Both the position numbers and the translations under genes were made by a program. A stretch of DNA of 64,000 bases from Cristatella mucedo (Eukaryota; Bryozoa; Phylactolaemata; Cristatellidae), in contig WPIO01000032.1 in the NCBI GenBank assembly GCA_009760855.2, positions 657,501 through 721,500 of the forward strand. Reading direction: 5' to 3'. The notes under the pieces are model-generated. The model saw nothing but the letters and a program-made list of their open reading frames with translations, did no database searches and had not been told where the DNA came from. Shown here piece after piece: positions 33,100 through 43,964 of this stretch; the stretch's first letter is position 1, and each line of letters starts with the position of its first letter.

Positions 33100-34460
33100 T
33101 TGCATTTCAACTACGGTATAAGGAAATCATATCAATTGTTTAGATATACAGTGAGCAGTCTCAGCACTTTAAATGCCCAAAAGATTATTTCAGTGGCTCC
33201 AGCAAATGCTGTGTCACATAGGTATACTTTTAGTATCTTTTTAAATTTGGAAAAGTCAAGTTATGTTGTTAAATCAGTAGAAAAAACTCTGGGCTTTGAA
33301 AGTATACAAATTAAACATACCACATTCACTGGATTTGAAGTTCGTTACATCCACAGCCAACCAACGTAGGAGTAGGAAGAGCGGGTGGTACAACAGCTTA
33401 TTTTACCGGTAAGTAGTTTATATACTGTAGGTATACTAGAGCCATACTATTAAGACACCTACGAGTGAGTGGCGACACCTTAAAGTCAATATGCTGCTGT
33501 ATAATGAGTCAGTGCGGGTCTGTGAGGAGTTTGTAAAGAGGCAATTGGCACTTGCATGACAGAATTCAGGCCAAAGAGATTGACATAATCTGTGAGCGTC
33601 TTATTGCCATAGGTAGGCTGGGAGACGTGTAAGTAGTGAGGCGCAGTGAGATACACAAGACACGACTAAAAACCACTAATGCGTTGACCAACTTGAACCT
33701 GAATAATCTGCACAAGCATATAACCTGGATAGGCAGGCAGAAAACCTTTCAATTTTGAGCAGCTATAAATAGACAGACTCGCTTGAGAAGCTCATATGCC
33801 CATTTCGTAACAGGTATATTGGTAAAATAACTTCCAGACACCGAGAAAAATTCACAGCGGATATGCTGGCAGTGCAGATTTTGACAGTTGAGTTTTACAA
33901 TTTTACAATAACACATAGTTTTCGCAAAATATTAGTTGACTTTTATCATTATTCAAATTAGAAAAGTTTCGTAACATTAAAGTACGAATGTCAGCTATTA
34001 AGGCAGTATGGAAGTTGTGAGGCTTTGACCCGCTAAAATCCAGAATCCAGGGCCTAAAAACAGCTACAGCTCTATGTCATCTGCATTAAAGATAGCCTAG
34101 GCTATTTTTGGAGGATACATCGGCTACAGGGAACGTAAAATTTTGAAATGAAGAGGGAAAAGTATGGATGCCGGAGGTGACTATATTTAAGAGGCACCAA
34201 AGACAACGATTGCTCGTTGACATCAAACTTCTGTAGTATGCCATTGAGGTAAGAGGCCAAAATTCCGGAGCAGTGACGAGGATTCAGGGAGAAACGAGGT
34301 GCTTGCATAAAGGATTTGGCATTAAACCGGTCGCATACTGCCTAAAAATGCTTCCATAAAACGCTGAAACAATTTGACGAGCTTTTAACCCTAATGCTAA
34401 AGGCTGAACTTTCTAATAAGGCTAAAACGTTTGACGTATGACTTTAAACAGTCCGCCACT
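33100..34460 (-). mobile_element. Ancient L2-like LINE copy, antisense, part 1
   Basis: Very diverged but collinear with the reverse transcriptase half of the L2 copies. For example the - strand text near 34.1-34.3 kb reads ILASYLNGILQKFDVNEQ and VPLKYSH, parallel to RSYLSGRLQSVDVNGQRS and VPLKYGV. Many breaks. It seems to continue to the right of the younger L2 at 34.79-35.56 kb. Confidence 0.7.
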
Positions 34461-34667
34461 ACAAGTACCTGTTTTGTGATTACTAATTTAGCGAAATATA
34501 GCGGACCGAGATAAATTCTTCTGTCTTAGTATTGCCTTCAAACTGAGAGGCCTGAAGCCTTTGTAAGTATTGATTTACAAGGACACTAGAATTAGAACAA
34601 CCGAAGGCCATCTTCGTGGCCAGGCAAGATATTGCCGATGTACTCTTACATGGATATACTATTATAT

Positions 34668-34746
34668 GCATATATATATATATATATATATATATACATT
34701 ATGAATATATGTATAATATATACATACATGTATGTGTGTGTGTGTC
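34668..34746. repeat. (TA)n and (GT)n compound microsatellite
   Basis: TA run, then TATACATACATG, then (GT)n. Confidence 0.9.
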
Positions 34747-34787
34747 TGCCTGCACGTTCCCTGTTCTTCGGTCGCGCTCTCGAGTGC

Positions 34788-35560
34788 GTGAATAATAATA
34801 ATGATAATGCACTCGATAAAGCGCCCTCTGAGAACTCAATCTCTTCCTAGGTGCTTTACATTTGCTGCAAAGGGAAACGCGATTGAATCGTGAGTAATAT
34901 CATGCATGATAAACAACATGAACAACGTGGTTAGGGGTGACATGCACAGGGTCAGCATGCAAATATGGTTAGTGGCAGCATGTATAGTGTCAGCACGCAT
35001 AAGCACATGAAGGACGAATCACAGCGACCCACTAAATGCTGCACTAAATAGGTGTATTTTTAAGTTTTTTTAAATGTGGTCGAGTCAGGGGATGTTCTGA
35101 CGCAATTCGGGAGGGAGTTCCAGGCTTTGGGAGCATAAGAACTAAATGCACGGTCTCCAAAGGATTTGAGGTTTGTACGAGGTAGTGGTAAACTGCTGGA
35201 TTCCGAAAAGCGGGTGGTACAATGCTTGGCCTGGTGGGGGGAGTAAATCTGAGAGATAGGCTGGAGCCAAAGAATGAAACGACCTAAAAGTGAGCGAGGA
35301 AACTTTGAAGTCGATCCGTTGCTTGACTGGGGGCCAGTGCAGGTCGAGGAGAAGTGGTGTGATGTGGCAACTGCGAAGCTCATAACAGACAAGCCTAGCT
35401 GCAGAGTTTTGCACAAGCTGTAATCGCCTGATTGCACATGCCGGTAGGCCAGAAAGCAGCGAGTTACAGAAGTCAAGTCTGGATGTCACAAATGCATGGA
35501 CCAACTTGGACGTGGTATCCTAATCTAAACAAGCCCGAATTTTAGTATGGATGTGTGTAT
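34788..35560 (-). mobile_element. L2-clade LINE 3' end, antisense
   Basis: From the TAATAATAATGATAATG tail at the left to the reverse transcriptase region encoding ARIRACLDQ-like sequence at the right. The C-terminal 120 codons are mostly readable ([20 protein letters not shown]). It appears inserted within a much older L2 copy. Confidence 0.9.
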
Positions 35561-35564
35561 GCTG

Positions 35565-37450
35565 CTTAAAGTAATTGTTGTATTCTCATTATGCGGGCTT
35601 GCAGAAAGAAATTGATGAGTAATGGTTGTGGGATGAGCATCAACTAGTTTAAACATCAATCAACAAACGTTACCCTTGACTGCAAGGTTAATGCTGCAGG
35701 CCAGGTGGACTTTCGTTTAAATATATCAACATGCACGGCAGCACAGCGATCAATTTCAATTTTTGCTTTGCTAACGGTCTAAGACTGCAATAGCAGGTGT
35801 GACATGCTAGCCAGATGGGTATTACCTGCTTAAAAGAAACGAAGTTCGGCAGTTCGCCGCTGGAGCAAATTTTAACAATAAGCATTGGTGATAAAGTTTT
35901 CCAGATAGCTGGTAGGTTTTAGAAATAAGGCAGAGGTTATTACTTGATGATGATGATATCACATGTCGGAATCTGGCCAAGTAGTTACCATTTTGTAAAT
36001 GTGCCCTAAATAGTAAACTATCGCCCATGAACTAGTGAAATTGTTGAAGGCGACCGCGGATCAAGTTTGCATGGAACGACTTTTTGAACTGCCCGGCGCT
36101 TTTCATACGTACTTGCCTTAGTTATTATGTTCAATCTCTACTTTTTTTACCTCATGCTTCATCTCTGAAAGACCAGTCAACTCATTCACGCTTTAAAAAG
36201 GTACTAACCGCCATATCCTTTGATAAACCGCATATTAAACGTCTTAAAATTGCGATAGAGGTTTCGCTGCCCTTACCTTAGTCACTAAAGCAAAACGACC
36301 TTCAATGGCATATTGGGGTCACTCTACTTAGTTGAGGAATTTACTACATGGAGATGCAGCCGATGTTGAGTTGTCACCGAATGTGTTGTACTCTAGTACG
36401 TATGTATTGACAAAACAACTAGACGCGGCGAAAAATAAATAAAAAAGTGCCAAAAAAGTTATATTGCCCTAATCTGAGATGCGTTTTCAGTTCTGCTGGC
36501 TCCTAAAAGAGAGCAAGGTGCATTCAACGTCATTGTAATTAAACGATAGCTGTTAAATCACTTTACCTATTTCCAGTGGCCTACTCTTGATATAAAGAGG
36601 GGCTTTGCTTTAATTGCATTAGTTCAGGTCCTAAAGCTCTTCAAGGGTGGGCCCAGAGCAAGTTCATTCGCATTCCACACATACCATAAGCATACAGCTT
36701 TCTCACATAAGTTGTTTGTCGCTACCACAATGCTACACCAGAAAGGAATCCAGGAAGTTCACTATCGCTATTCATAGGGGATGCCATTATCGAATTATGA
36801 GTTGCAGATTATCTTTAAGCCAACCACTTAAGCTTGAATTAATGGTTGCAGTTGATTCAAGCGCACCTATGCAAGGACCGCATTCAATAATGGCTTTGGC
36901 ACAACGAAGTCTTGGGTGTATTATTGGTATACAATGAGGTATATATTGAAAGCGAACCTTAGACGATATGCCACTCTGAGGATTTTTCAGTAACGCTATT
37001 AAGAGTCAAATAGATTTCCTCTTCACTTACACGTGTACAGCAACTCCTGAGTTTTTCTTTGCAGTGCGCTTTCCGCGAATTTTGAGTGTATATTTAGAAC
37101 CGGCAGAGATGTTGCTTCGAGGTCAGAATATCAATAAAATAATGGGCACCAAAGGCCTGGAAATATCCCCAACCCGTTTTGACAGGGCTAAATCAAGACC
37201 GTATGTTTTGAAGAAAACATAATCTACTTCATTTTTGTGCTGACCAGATTAGACGGCATTTTTGGTAATCAACGAGATCAAGTCGTCTTTATTGACCAGA
37301 TCAGAAGGCAAGAGTATACCAGCAAGTCGTCACAATGATGAAAGAATGAGCTGCATCTGTGATTGGTAACATACTGAAAAATAGTCTGAGCACCTCGAAG
37401 TTTATAATTGAAGCTAGTACTTAATGGATGCCCTGGCAGACGGATAAATA
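35565..37450 (-). mobile_element. Ancient L2-like LINE copy, antisense, part 2 (tentative)
   Basis: Weak collinear resemblance to the N-terminal reverse transcriptase and endonuclease part of the L2 ORF. The clearest match is near 37.24-37.29 kb, where GACCAGATTAGACGG and TTTGGTAATCAACGAGAT parallel GGTCAGATAAGCAGG and TTTGGTGATAACTGGTGAT at 14.71 kb. Several stretches show no similarity, so extent is uncertain. Confidence 0.4.
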
Positions 37451-37554
37451 AGAAATACCGTGATCAAGGAAAACTAAATTGTTGCCCACTCAAAAAGAAG
37501 TACGACGTACTCTTGCAGCATCATTAGATTGCTGGTTTTAATTGCCATCTGTTA

Positions 37555-38110
37555 GGTTCAGCCGGAATGAAGACAAGTACTGGGACCTTCTCAACAACCG
37601 GATGTGGCGTAGGGACCTTCTCCACCACTGGAACATGCACAGTAACTCCTTTATGACTTCATACGGCACTTTGACCTCTTTGATGACTCCATAAGGCACT
37701 GAGATCTCCCTTACCTCCGGGTAAGGCTCTGATGTTTAAGCAGATAACTAGAACCGTATTGTATTGTACTGACAGCCACTTTCCTTCGATGTCAAGCATT
37801 GTCAATGTTGTTGCAATTTTTGTTAGCACCTCCAAGATTAATACTAATCATGTTCTCATTGTTTTTATCGTCGAAGTTACTACTAATATTGGTGTAAATA
37901 TTATTAGCGGCACCGTTAACGTCATTATTATTGTTATCGTCATTGCTGGTGTTATTATTTTTATCGTTTTTGCTAGTGTCGACACTTTTACAATTCAAGA
38001 AGGAGGTTAAAACGTTAGGGCTAATGCTGCTAACACATGCAAATGAACGCTCTAACTGTAGCATGCTAAAGCCAAATAGAGTTGAAGCAGACGAAGGAGC
38101 TGCAGCAGTT
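37555..38110 (-). pseudogene. Module Q of the duplicated locus, left copy
   Basis: Homologous to 41.5-42.07 kb on the - strand. From upstream it shows a hydrophobic Leu/Ser/Cys segment, then an Asn/Asp-rich tract (KNDKNNNTSNDDNNNND) at about 37.80-37.98 kb, then Val-Pro repeats near 37.56-37.73 kb (SVPYGVIKEVKVPYEVIKE). The repeat frame shifts within the last third, and the hydrophobic part is not in register with the repeats. This copy therefore looks decayed relative to the one at 41.5 kb. Confidence 0.55.
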
Positions 38111-38179
38111 GAGGGAGCAGCGGGACAGCGTGCTGCTAATTCAGCAGTAGGCATACACTGCTCCATCGAGAAGCCTTCC

Positions 38180-38350
38180 TCCTAGACGCTTTTTAAAGTG
38201 CCTCTTCTGTAATTCGTGTCTTTCCTACTATTGGGGTATTTTAAAATGCCCTCGCTTCGGTAGGGTCGGCCATGCCCAGTCACTGAGTAGCTCTTAGTAG
38301 TCCTAGAGCTACTGAGTAACGTCAGCTGTCCCCAAAGCATCATAACTCCA
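38180..38350 (-). pseudogene. Module P fragment of the duplicated locus, left copy
   Basis: DNA similarity to 43.6-43.75 kb and 20.05-20.16 kb (TAGGGTCGGCC, GCCCAGTCACT). Short, with no convincing open frame. Confidence 0.45.
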
Positions 38351-38434
38351 TTACTATCCAGGCTGTGCATCGCCATGGAGCACAGCCGTCATCAAGCACG
38401 ATCAACAGTAATAAAACTAAAACGGGACTTGGCT

Positions 38435-39160
38435 GAATGGCTGTTCGATCGTGGTTTCTTTGCAATAAATGTAAAGCCCCTAGAAAGTGATTGTGTGCAA
38501 TCCAGTGCTTACAACTGGTGCAAAACTCTGCAGCATGACTTGACAGTCGTGAGCGTCGCAGTTACCACATCACACCACTTCTCGCCGACCTGCACTGGCT
38601 ACCAGTCAAGCAACGGATTGACTTCAAGGTTTGTGGCTCACTTTCAAGTCACTTCATTCTGTGGCTCCAGCCTATCTGTCAGATCTTCTCCCACATCAGG
38701 CCAAGCATCGTACCACCCGCTGTTCGAAATCTAAAGGTTTACCAATACCTTGTACAAACCTCAAGTCCTTTAGATAACGTGCATTTAGATAGTTTGCTCC
38801 CACAGCCTGGAAATCACTCCCGACTTGTGTCACAACATCGCCTGACTTGACAACAATTAAAAAGAACTTACAAAAACACCTTTTTAGGATAGCATTTTGT
38901 GGATTCCTGTGAATCGTCCTTTATGTGCTTATGCGTGCTGACACTGTGCATGCTGCCACTAACTACACTTGCATGCTGACCCTGTGTATGTCACCCCTAA
39001 CCATGCCATTCATTTTATTTATCATGCATAATACTACTCACCATTCAATCGCGTTTCCATTTGCAGCAAATGTAAAGTGCATAGAAAAAGTTAAATTTCT
39101 CTGAGGGCGCTTTATCAAGTGTGTTAACAATACTAATATTATTATTATTATTAGTATGAG
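38435..39160 (+). mobile_element. L2-clade LINE 3' end, sense, diverged
   Basis: Contains ACCACATCACACCACTTCTC, GGCTACCAGTCAAGCAACGG and the tail block CTCTGAGGGCGCTTTATCAAG, ending in an ATT-rich run. A separate tail scrap (GCAATAAATGTAAAGC) precedes it at about 38.46 kb. Confidence 0.85.
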
Positions 39161-39254
39161 TTCTTTGAGGGCGCACTATCAAGTGTGTTGTAACTATTAA
39201 TATTCTGCGAAGCCGAGTGGGATTGTCTAACTCATGCAACAGCCACGTCATGGC

Positions 39255-41150
39255 ATCACCCAAGTTCCTTTTTCATAAAGGGCATCTAGATTACCTTGCA
39301 CACACTGATCTAGGTGGACTAACCCTTATAAGCTAGTTAGCCCACGGCTAATAGGCGGAATATATGAAGCTGTCCCGTGCTGCGGTTCGTCCGGCTGAAA
39401 GTAGTGGGGTTAAGAAGAACGTATTTAGCATTTTCTGGCTGACTGTGACAGCCGGTCTGGTTAGATGGTACAATTACTCGTGCTTATATGCTCTCAAGCG
39501 ATTTACTAACTTCATGATGCCGATAAGTGGCCGGCATGCCAGGCACCATGTCGCCGGAGTATCAGTCGCAGCCAAGACACGTTAACTGGAACCTCCGTGA
39601 TTACTCACCATTGACTTTCACCTTAATGCTGAGTCTCGGCTTGGAAGTTTCTACCACAGAGAAAGCTAAACGGCACTTTAAACGCTAGGGTTAATATATT
39701 TGAGGGAAAGCGTCTTCGTATAGCATATGTAGTATGCATGGAGATTACGACTCACCACCTGATAAGGTCTACCAGTTATCGCTAAACACTGCCGACGTGA
39801 CTTATGGGAAGCGGGTACTCCTGAAAAGCATATCAGAAAATGTTGTTCATGCACGGTCGGAGATATAAAATTGATTCAATATTGACTTCAAGTGTCGACG
39901 AGCACAGATTGCTTCTCCAGGTTTGGCAAGCTACTTGTCCAAGCGACCGCTCGTGTGAGGATCCATCGTCCCGTCCATTAGTGGTTCTCTCAGTGACCTT
40001 CAGGATGTAGAGCAGAGAATGCTGGCACCGGTACCAGTGGCGATGCTCTGACAAATTTCACCCAGAGGATTTTCGACCTCTTTAAGCTGATCGTGAACAT
40101 GCTGACTGCTCGCATTACAGACGGTCTTCTGGCACCAAACAGAAGATTTTTCGTTGATATCAAGATCTTTCGGAACATATAGCAAACAATACGGTTGACG
40201 ATATTCCCTAACAAAACGCATATCCATTAACTGACACTTATGCTGTCATCTTATGACGGAATTGAGACGATAAGGGTTCTCATTGGGAAGGTCATAGGCT
40301 GGCAGTGACATCCAAGCAGCTATCCCTAGGTGTGTTTGGCTACTCTACTAGACAGCGTTGCAGCATTCGACAAGTCAACGGTTGCGGTGCCGGCAAATCA
40401 AAAGTCGTTATTGGCGATTCGAATGTGCACATCGAAGTCTTCTGTATTCGAAAGATCGCTGGGAGTTTCTTGAGATACTTGTTTGCTAAACGTTTGTGCT
40501 ATTGACTTTCATTTGGTATAGCTTTAGTCTATCTCACTAAGCAGGCTGTGAAATCGTAAGCATATTCTGAAGACGTTTAAGATTCTACGTGGTTTAAGTA
40601 CTTTTAAATAGAACTTTCAGTGAAGTTTATGACTGAACATGCTCTTCGCTATCGATAATCTTGTTATGTCGGTGCTGTTTCGGTAGTTTGCCAAGTAGCT
40701 TGTCGAGCGGAGGTCTCATTTCAGGTAGGCCAGTTTGTTCAGCCTTGTTTGCCGAAAACCTTTCGAGACTGCTGGGTTATGAACACTGAAGGTACCGTTA
40801 GATAATATCACTGTGAGAAATATAAACAATAGGTAGAGGTACAAAGAGGATCAACTGCTGATCCTGTGAACTTCGCCAAGCCAGCTTGTGGACGGCTGAG
40901 CCGGGATATGTAATATAAGCCAGGCATCAGAACGTATCAGTGTGTTATCGAAAGATAAAATAAGATTTTACAAAAACCTATGATTGTAATTTAAATAAAA
41001 TTCCATACTTCACAGTTGTACTGCTAAATCACCAGCTTGTATGCACTATTTTGTCTTCAGCCGCTTTGACGAAAAATTACCCTTGAGCTGTTATCTTGCT
41101 TCGTATATCACGTGTCGAGTAAAATGCCATGAATCTCGAAATAGCATGTA
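39255..41150. repeat. Segmental duplicate D, left copy (pairs with 46785-48695)
   Basis: About 1.9 kb aligned end to end with 46785-48695 in the same orientation. Most of it is roughly 75-80% identical by eye. A core at about 39437-39770 is much closer, around 95%. It lies between two Q/P module pairs, so the whole 37.5-48.7 kb interval looks like a tandem duplication of one locus. Confidence 0.85.
40000..40242 (-). CDS. Candidate terminal exon in duplicate D, unknown family
   Basis: On the - strand, after a possible acceptor (AAGATGACAG), a frame of 80 codons runs to a TGA at 40000-40002. The text is protein-like and Cys-rich (KCQLMDMRFVREYRQPYC, SSVWCQKTVCNASSQ) and ends GTGASILCSTS. The duplicate at 47.53-47.72 kb keeps the same register over about 55 codons (KTVREATNQ, ATGTDASILCCTS) without indels but has a TGA in place of the Trp codon. 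Register conservation favours a coding past. No family is recognised and other exons are not firmly placed. Confidence 0.35.
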   Translation of the reverse strand, partial: HKCQLMDMRFVREYRQPYCLLYVPKDLDINEKSSVWCQKTVCNASSQHVHDQLKEVENPLGEICQSIATGTGASILCSTS

Positions 41151-41544
41151 CGGGCAACGTGACGCTTACAGAGGTGAGCACAAGACTCAGTTGAAATGCT
41201 TACAAGCCGTGTAACTTGAAGCTGATCAATTGTTTGTGTCGACCATGCTAGTGAAGCTTTTGCTGTAGTGAATGAGAACCAGTATTATCGATTGACCAGT
41301 TCTGGAAGCAATAGTGATTCGGTAAGAGGCCACAACGTAGAACGTAAGTTCATTCGCCAGTGAATCGTAAGATATCAAGCATCCGTCTGAGCAGCTTCAA
41401 AATTGTCGGTGCGGCCGCTACTTAAGGGATACGCTGAAAGCCTGAAAGCCAAGGAAAACATAGTAATCAAGTAACCCAAGATTTATTGACACTACCTCCC
41501 AGGCATCACGCATGCTTACCGGTTCACGAGATTGTTTGTTTTAC

Positions 41545-42115
41545 TTAACACTCCTTAGGTTCAGCGAGAATTGGGACAGGTACAGGGACCTTCTCAACAA
41601 CTGGATAGGGCGCAGGGACCTTTTCCACCACTGTAACAGGCACAGTAACCTCCTTTATGACTTCATAGGGCACTGTGACAGCCTTGATGACTTCATTTGG
41701 CACTGTGACCTCCTTCACCACAGGGTAAGGCTCAGGAACCTTCTCAATAACTGGAACCAGAATACCGACGGTCTTGATGGGAACTTTCCTTCGACGCTTG
41801 GCATTTTGTTGTTGTTATTGTTATTGTTGTTGTTGTTGTTTGTATCGCCGCCATTGTTATTGTTGTTATTGTTATTGTCTCCATCGTTGTTATTGTTGTT
41901 GATGTTACTGTTATCGTCATCGTTACTGTTATTATTATTGTTGTTGTTGCTGCTGCTGCCGTCGTCTTTCTTCCAGCCCCAAGAAGAAGCCAGAACAGTA
42001 AGACAAATGTGTAGGGCTATTATAAAATGCAAACAAATCTGACGGGTGCTACTGGCCACAGCCAAATCGGCAAGGAGCTCCTGCGAGAGGCAGTAGTAGG
42101 CGTCGGTGAACTCTG
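41545..42115 (-). CDS. Module Q: hydrophobic segment, Asn-rich tract and Val-Pro-Tyr repeats
   Basis: Best copy of the duplicated locus. From about 42112 the - strand reads TDAYYCLSQELLADLAVASS followed by a hydrophobic stretch (ICLHFIIALHICLTVLASSW), possibly a membrane or signal-like segment. An Asn/Asp/Ser-rich tract made of AAC/AAT codons follows (about 41815-41960), then RRRKVP and Pro-rich repeats of the type VPYEVIKEVTVP and EKVPAPYPVVEKV, ending LAEPKEC and TAA at 41545-41547. The repeats and the hydrophobic segment lie in different frames, with the switch at the AAC repeat. A microsatellite slip or an unseen intron could explain this. No ATG is seen, so it may be an internal exon. 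Val-Pro repeats recall some secreted structural proteins, but that is inference. Confidence 0.4.
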
Positions 42116-42420
42116 CTCAGCCGCTTCTCACCGTGAACGCATAGGCAGCAGGCGAGCGAAATCACAGCGTACTCCATTCCTCAAGCTTCGGATCGATTCG
42201 TGCGATCCCAGGGAAGAAGCGGCCGTCACAGCAGTGCAGCTCCAGGCAGGCGACGGTTTCTTTTATCTACAGCGTCCGATAATCTGCTGTGAGCGGTTGG
42301 CAGGCGTGCCTCAGGGCGTGGTGTCAGGCTCGCGATTCCTGGAATTCGACAGCATTAGTCTCAAGCCCCCACCTAGACACCAAGTCAGCTGCTGGTGTGT
42401 TACTAGGCATTTTTAACGAG
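42116..42420 (-). other. Upstream part of module Q
   Basis: DNA conserved with 18.43-18.56 kb (CGTACTCCATTCCTCAAGCT against CGTACTTCATTCTTCAAGCT). It may contain an exon or regulatory DNA of the duplicated locus. No frame is clear enough to name. Confidence 0.35.
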
Positions 42421-43198
42421 CACTTGTGCCTTACACTTACGAAAGTCATACAACCTACATGGTCGTTAGCCCACCGATACGAACGAGAGGCTTGAAATCA
42501 GCGGATGATTCAGGTATATGGGCTCTAAGCAGCAGATATGAGGCGTTGCTTTTGAATTTTCAGTGGAATTATTATTTGATTCTCATTAAAGTGAGCTTGC
42601 TATGTTCAACCTTGAGACCTTGGTATGCGTAAACCGGCTTCAATAGGAAGACAAATTTAGTACATTTCGTAAGGTACGAAGTGGTGAAACCTTGCTTACC
42701 ACAATAATCAGTTACCTGACACTAGATGCCAGGTTAAATGGCTAGCTTTATTCATCTGTTTGCTCAAGTGCCGGTGCTCTTGCAACGGCACGCCATTGTT
42801 GTTCGCGTGAAAGCGTGTATAAGAATCTTAGAGTAGTTTTTTGATAAGCGACTCACTGGCGTCCTCGTGTCGCGTTAATTTTCTCTAGAGCTTGCAAGTA
42901 CAGCTTCATGGTGGCCTTCACTTGGTCGTACAATAGGAGTTTGATGGGCGTTGATTACATACTATGAACTAGCAACTCTGGAAGTGCACCACAGCGACCG
43001 ATTGTGCATTAGAGCCGTCGACGCTGTTTTCGATGTGTCAACAAGTGTCACTCAGGTCAGAACGATGCTATACCGATACGTGGGCCATTATTTTTCGTTC
43101 ACGACACATTAAGAGAAGTAGACACGTTTCCTCAGATGCTAAAAGTTACTGTTAGGCTCAGCTGGCTCGGCATAGGCACACGCATCTAGACTTTTCGG

Positions 43199-43420
43199 TC
43201 AAGTGTTTGTGCAAGCTAATACAGTCTTCTCCGTATAGACATAATTAGGAAGAGCGAGTGCTCTCCGGCTCCCTATCGGCGTACGTCTAACTGGCGGACG
43301 ATAAATTGTTTCCCCTCCTCCTATTGCTTGACCGTACAGGTTAACTGGGATATGTGCATGCGGGAGCACTAACAATACAATCACGACTAATGACTTCGTC
43401 AATGGACCTGTGGCGCTATA
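43199..43420 (-). CDS. Small frame with hydrophobic stretch, between modules P and Q (doubtful)
   Basis: On the - strand a frame ending in TGA contains a hydrophobic run (SLVVIVLLVLPHAHIPVNLY) followed by GGGETIYRPPVRRTPIGSRR, a layout that recalls a signal peptide and a Pro/Arg-rich secreted segment. There is no ATG upstream in frame and no paralogue in the other unit, so support is thin. Confidence 0.2.
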   Translation of the reverse strand, partial: YSATGPLTKSLVVIVLLVLPHAHIPVNLYGQAIGGGETIYRPPVRRTPIGSRRALALPNYVYTEKTVLACTNT

Positions 43421-43549
43421 CTGTCGGACTGTGGAGATGGGCTCGCACAACGCTCAGAGCGGCAGAGCGAGCAGTGACAGCAGTGCATAGCTGCGTGGCC
43501 ACTTCTCGGCATCGGCAGGACAGGATCCCTCTAATTCAGCTGACGGCAT

Positions 43550-43960
43550 AATCTGCTTCGTCGACAGATTTTCTCCAGGAAGAAAGCCAGGCACACCGTC
43601 TCATTCGCGATCTGCCTGCTTCCTGATATCCTGATAGTTTAAAACGCCCCTCAGCAGGTAGGGTCGGCCCAGCCCAGACACTCTGCGAGCCCTCAGTAGT
43701 AATGAAACCACTCCGTAACCTCTGCTCGCCCCCCCCCCCGGCATCGCCTCTCTCTTACTAGCCTGGCTGTGCTTTGCCGTCGAATGCTCGTCGTCACGTC
43801 ACGCTGCTTGTGCCGCTAGGCGGGAAATGGCCCTAGGCATTCCATAGCGACCCGTCTAATTTCGGCACACGACGAGAGCCAGCTAATTGCGTGGTCGAAC
43901 AGATCGACTACTCTTGACGGCTGCGGTTTTTTGGGATGGGGGTGCTGGCTCCACCGTTCA
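43550..43960 (-). pseudogene. Module P of the duplicated locus, right copy
   Basis: Similar to 19.95-20.4 kb and 38.2-38.35 kb. Part of the - strand frame (FDHAISWLSSCAEIRRVAME) parallels NHAWSWLTCPAPELDELL of the 20.3 kb copy but is followed by a stop in that frame. A run of C at 43729-43738 marks a slippery tract. Confidence 0.4.
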
Positions 43961-43964
43961 TGAC

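Noticed and set aside
37732-38185. Val/Ile-rich + strand frame at 37.73-38.01 kb
   Set aside because: It is the complement of the Asn/Asp-rich tract of module Q and owes its openness to the trinucleotide-like composition.
39255-41150. A retroelement origin for duplicate D
   Set aside because: A faint protease-like word was noticed, but there is no reverse transcriptase, integrase or terminal repeat in either copy.
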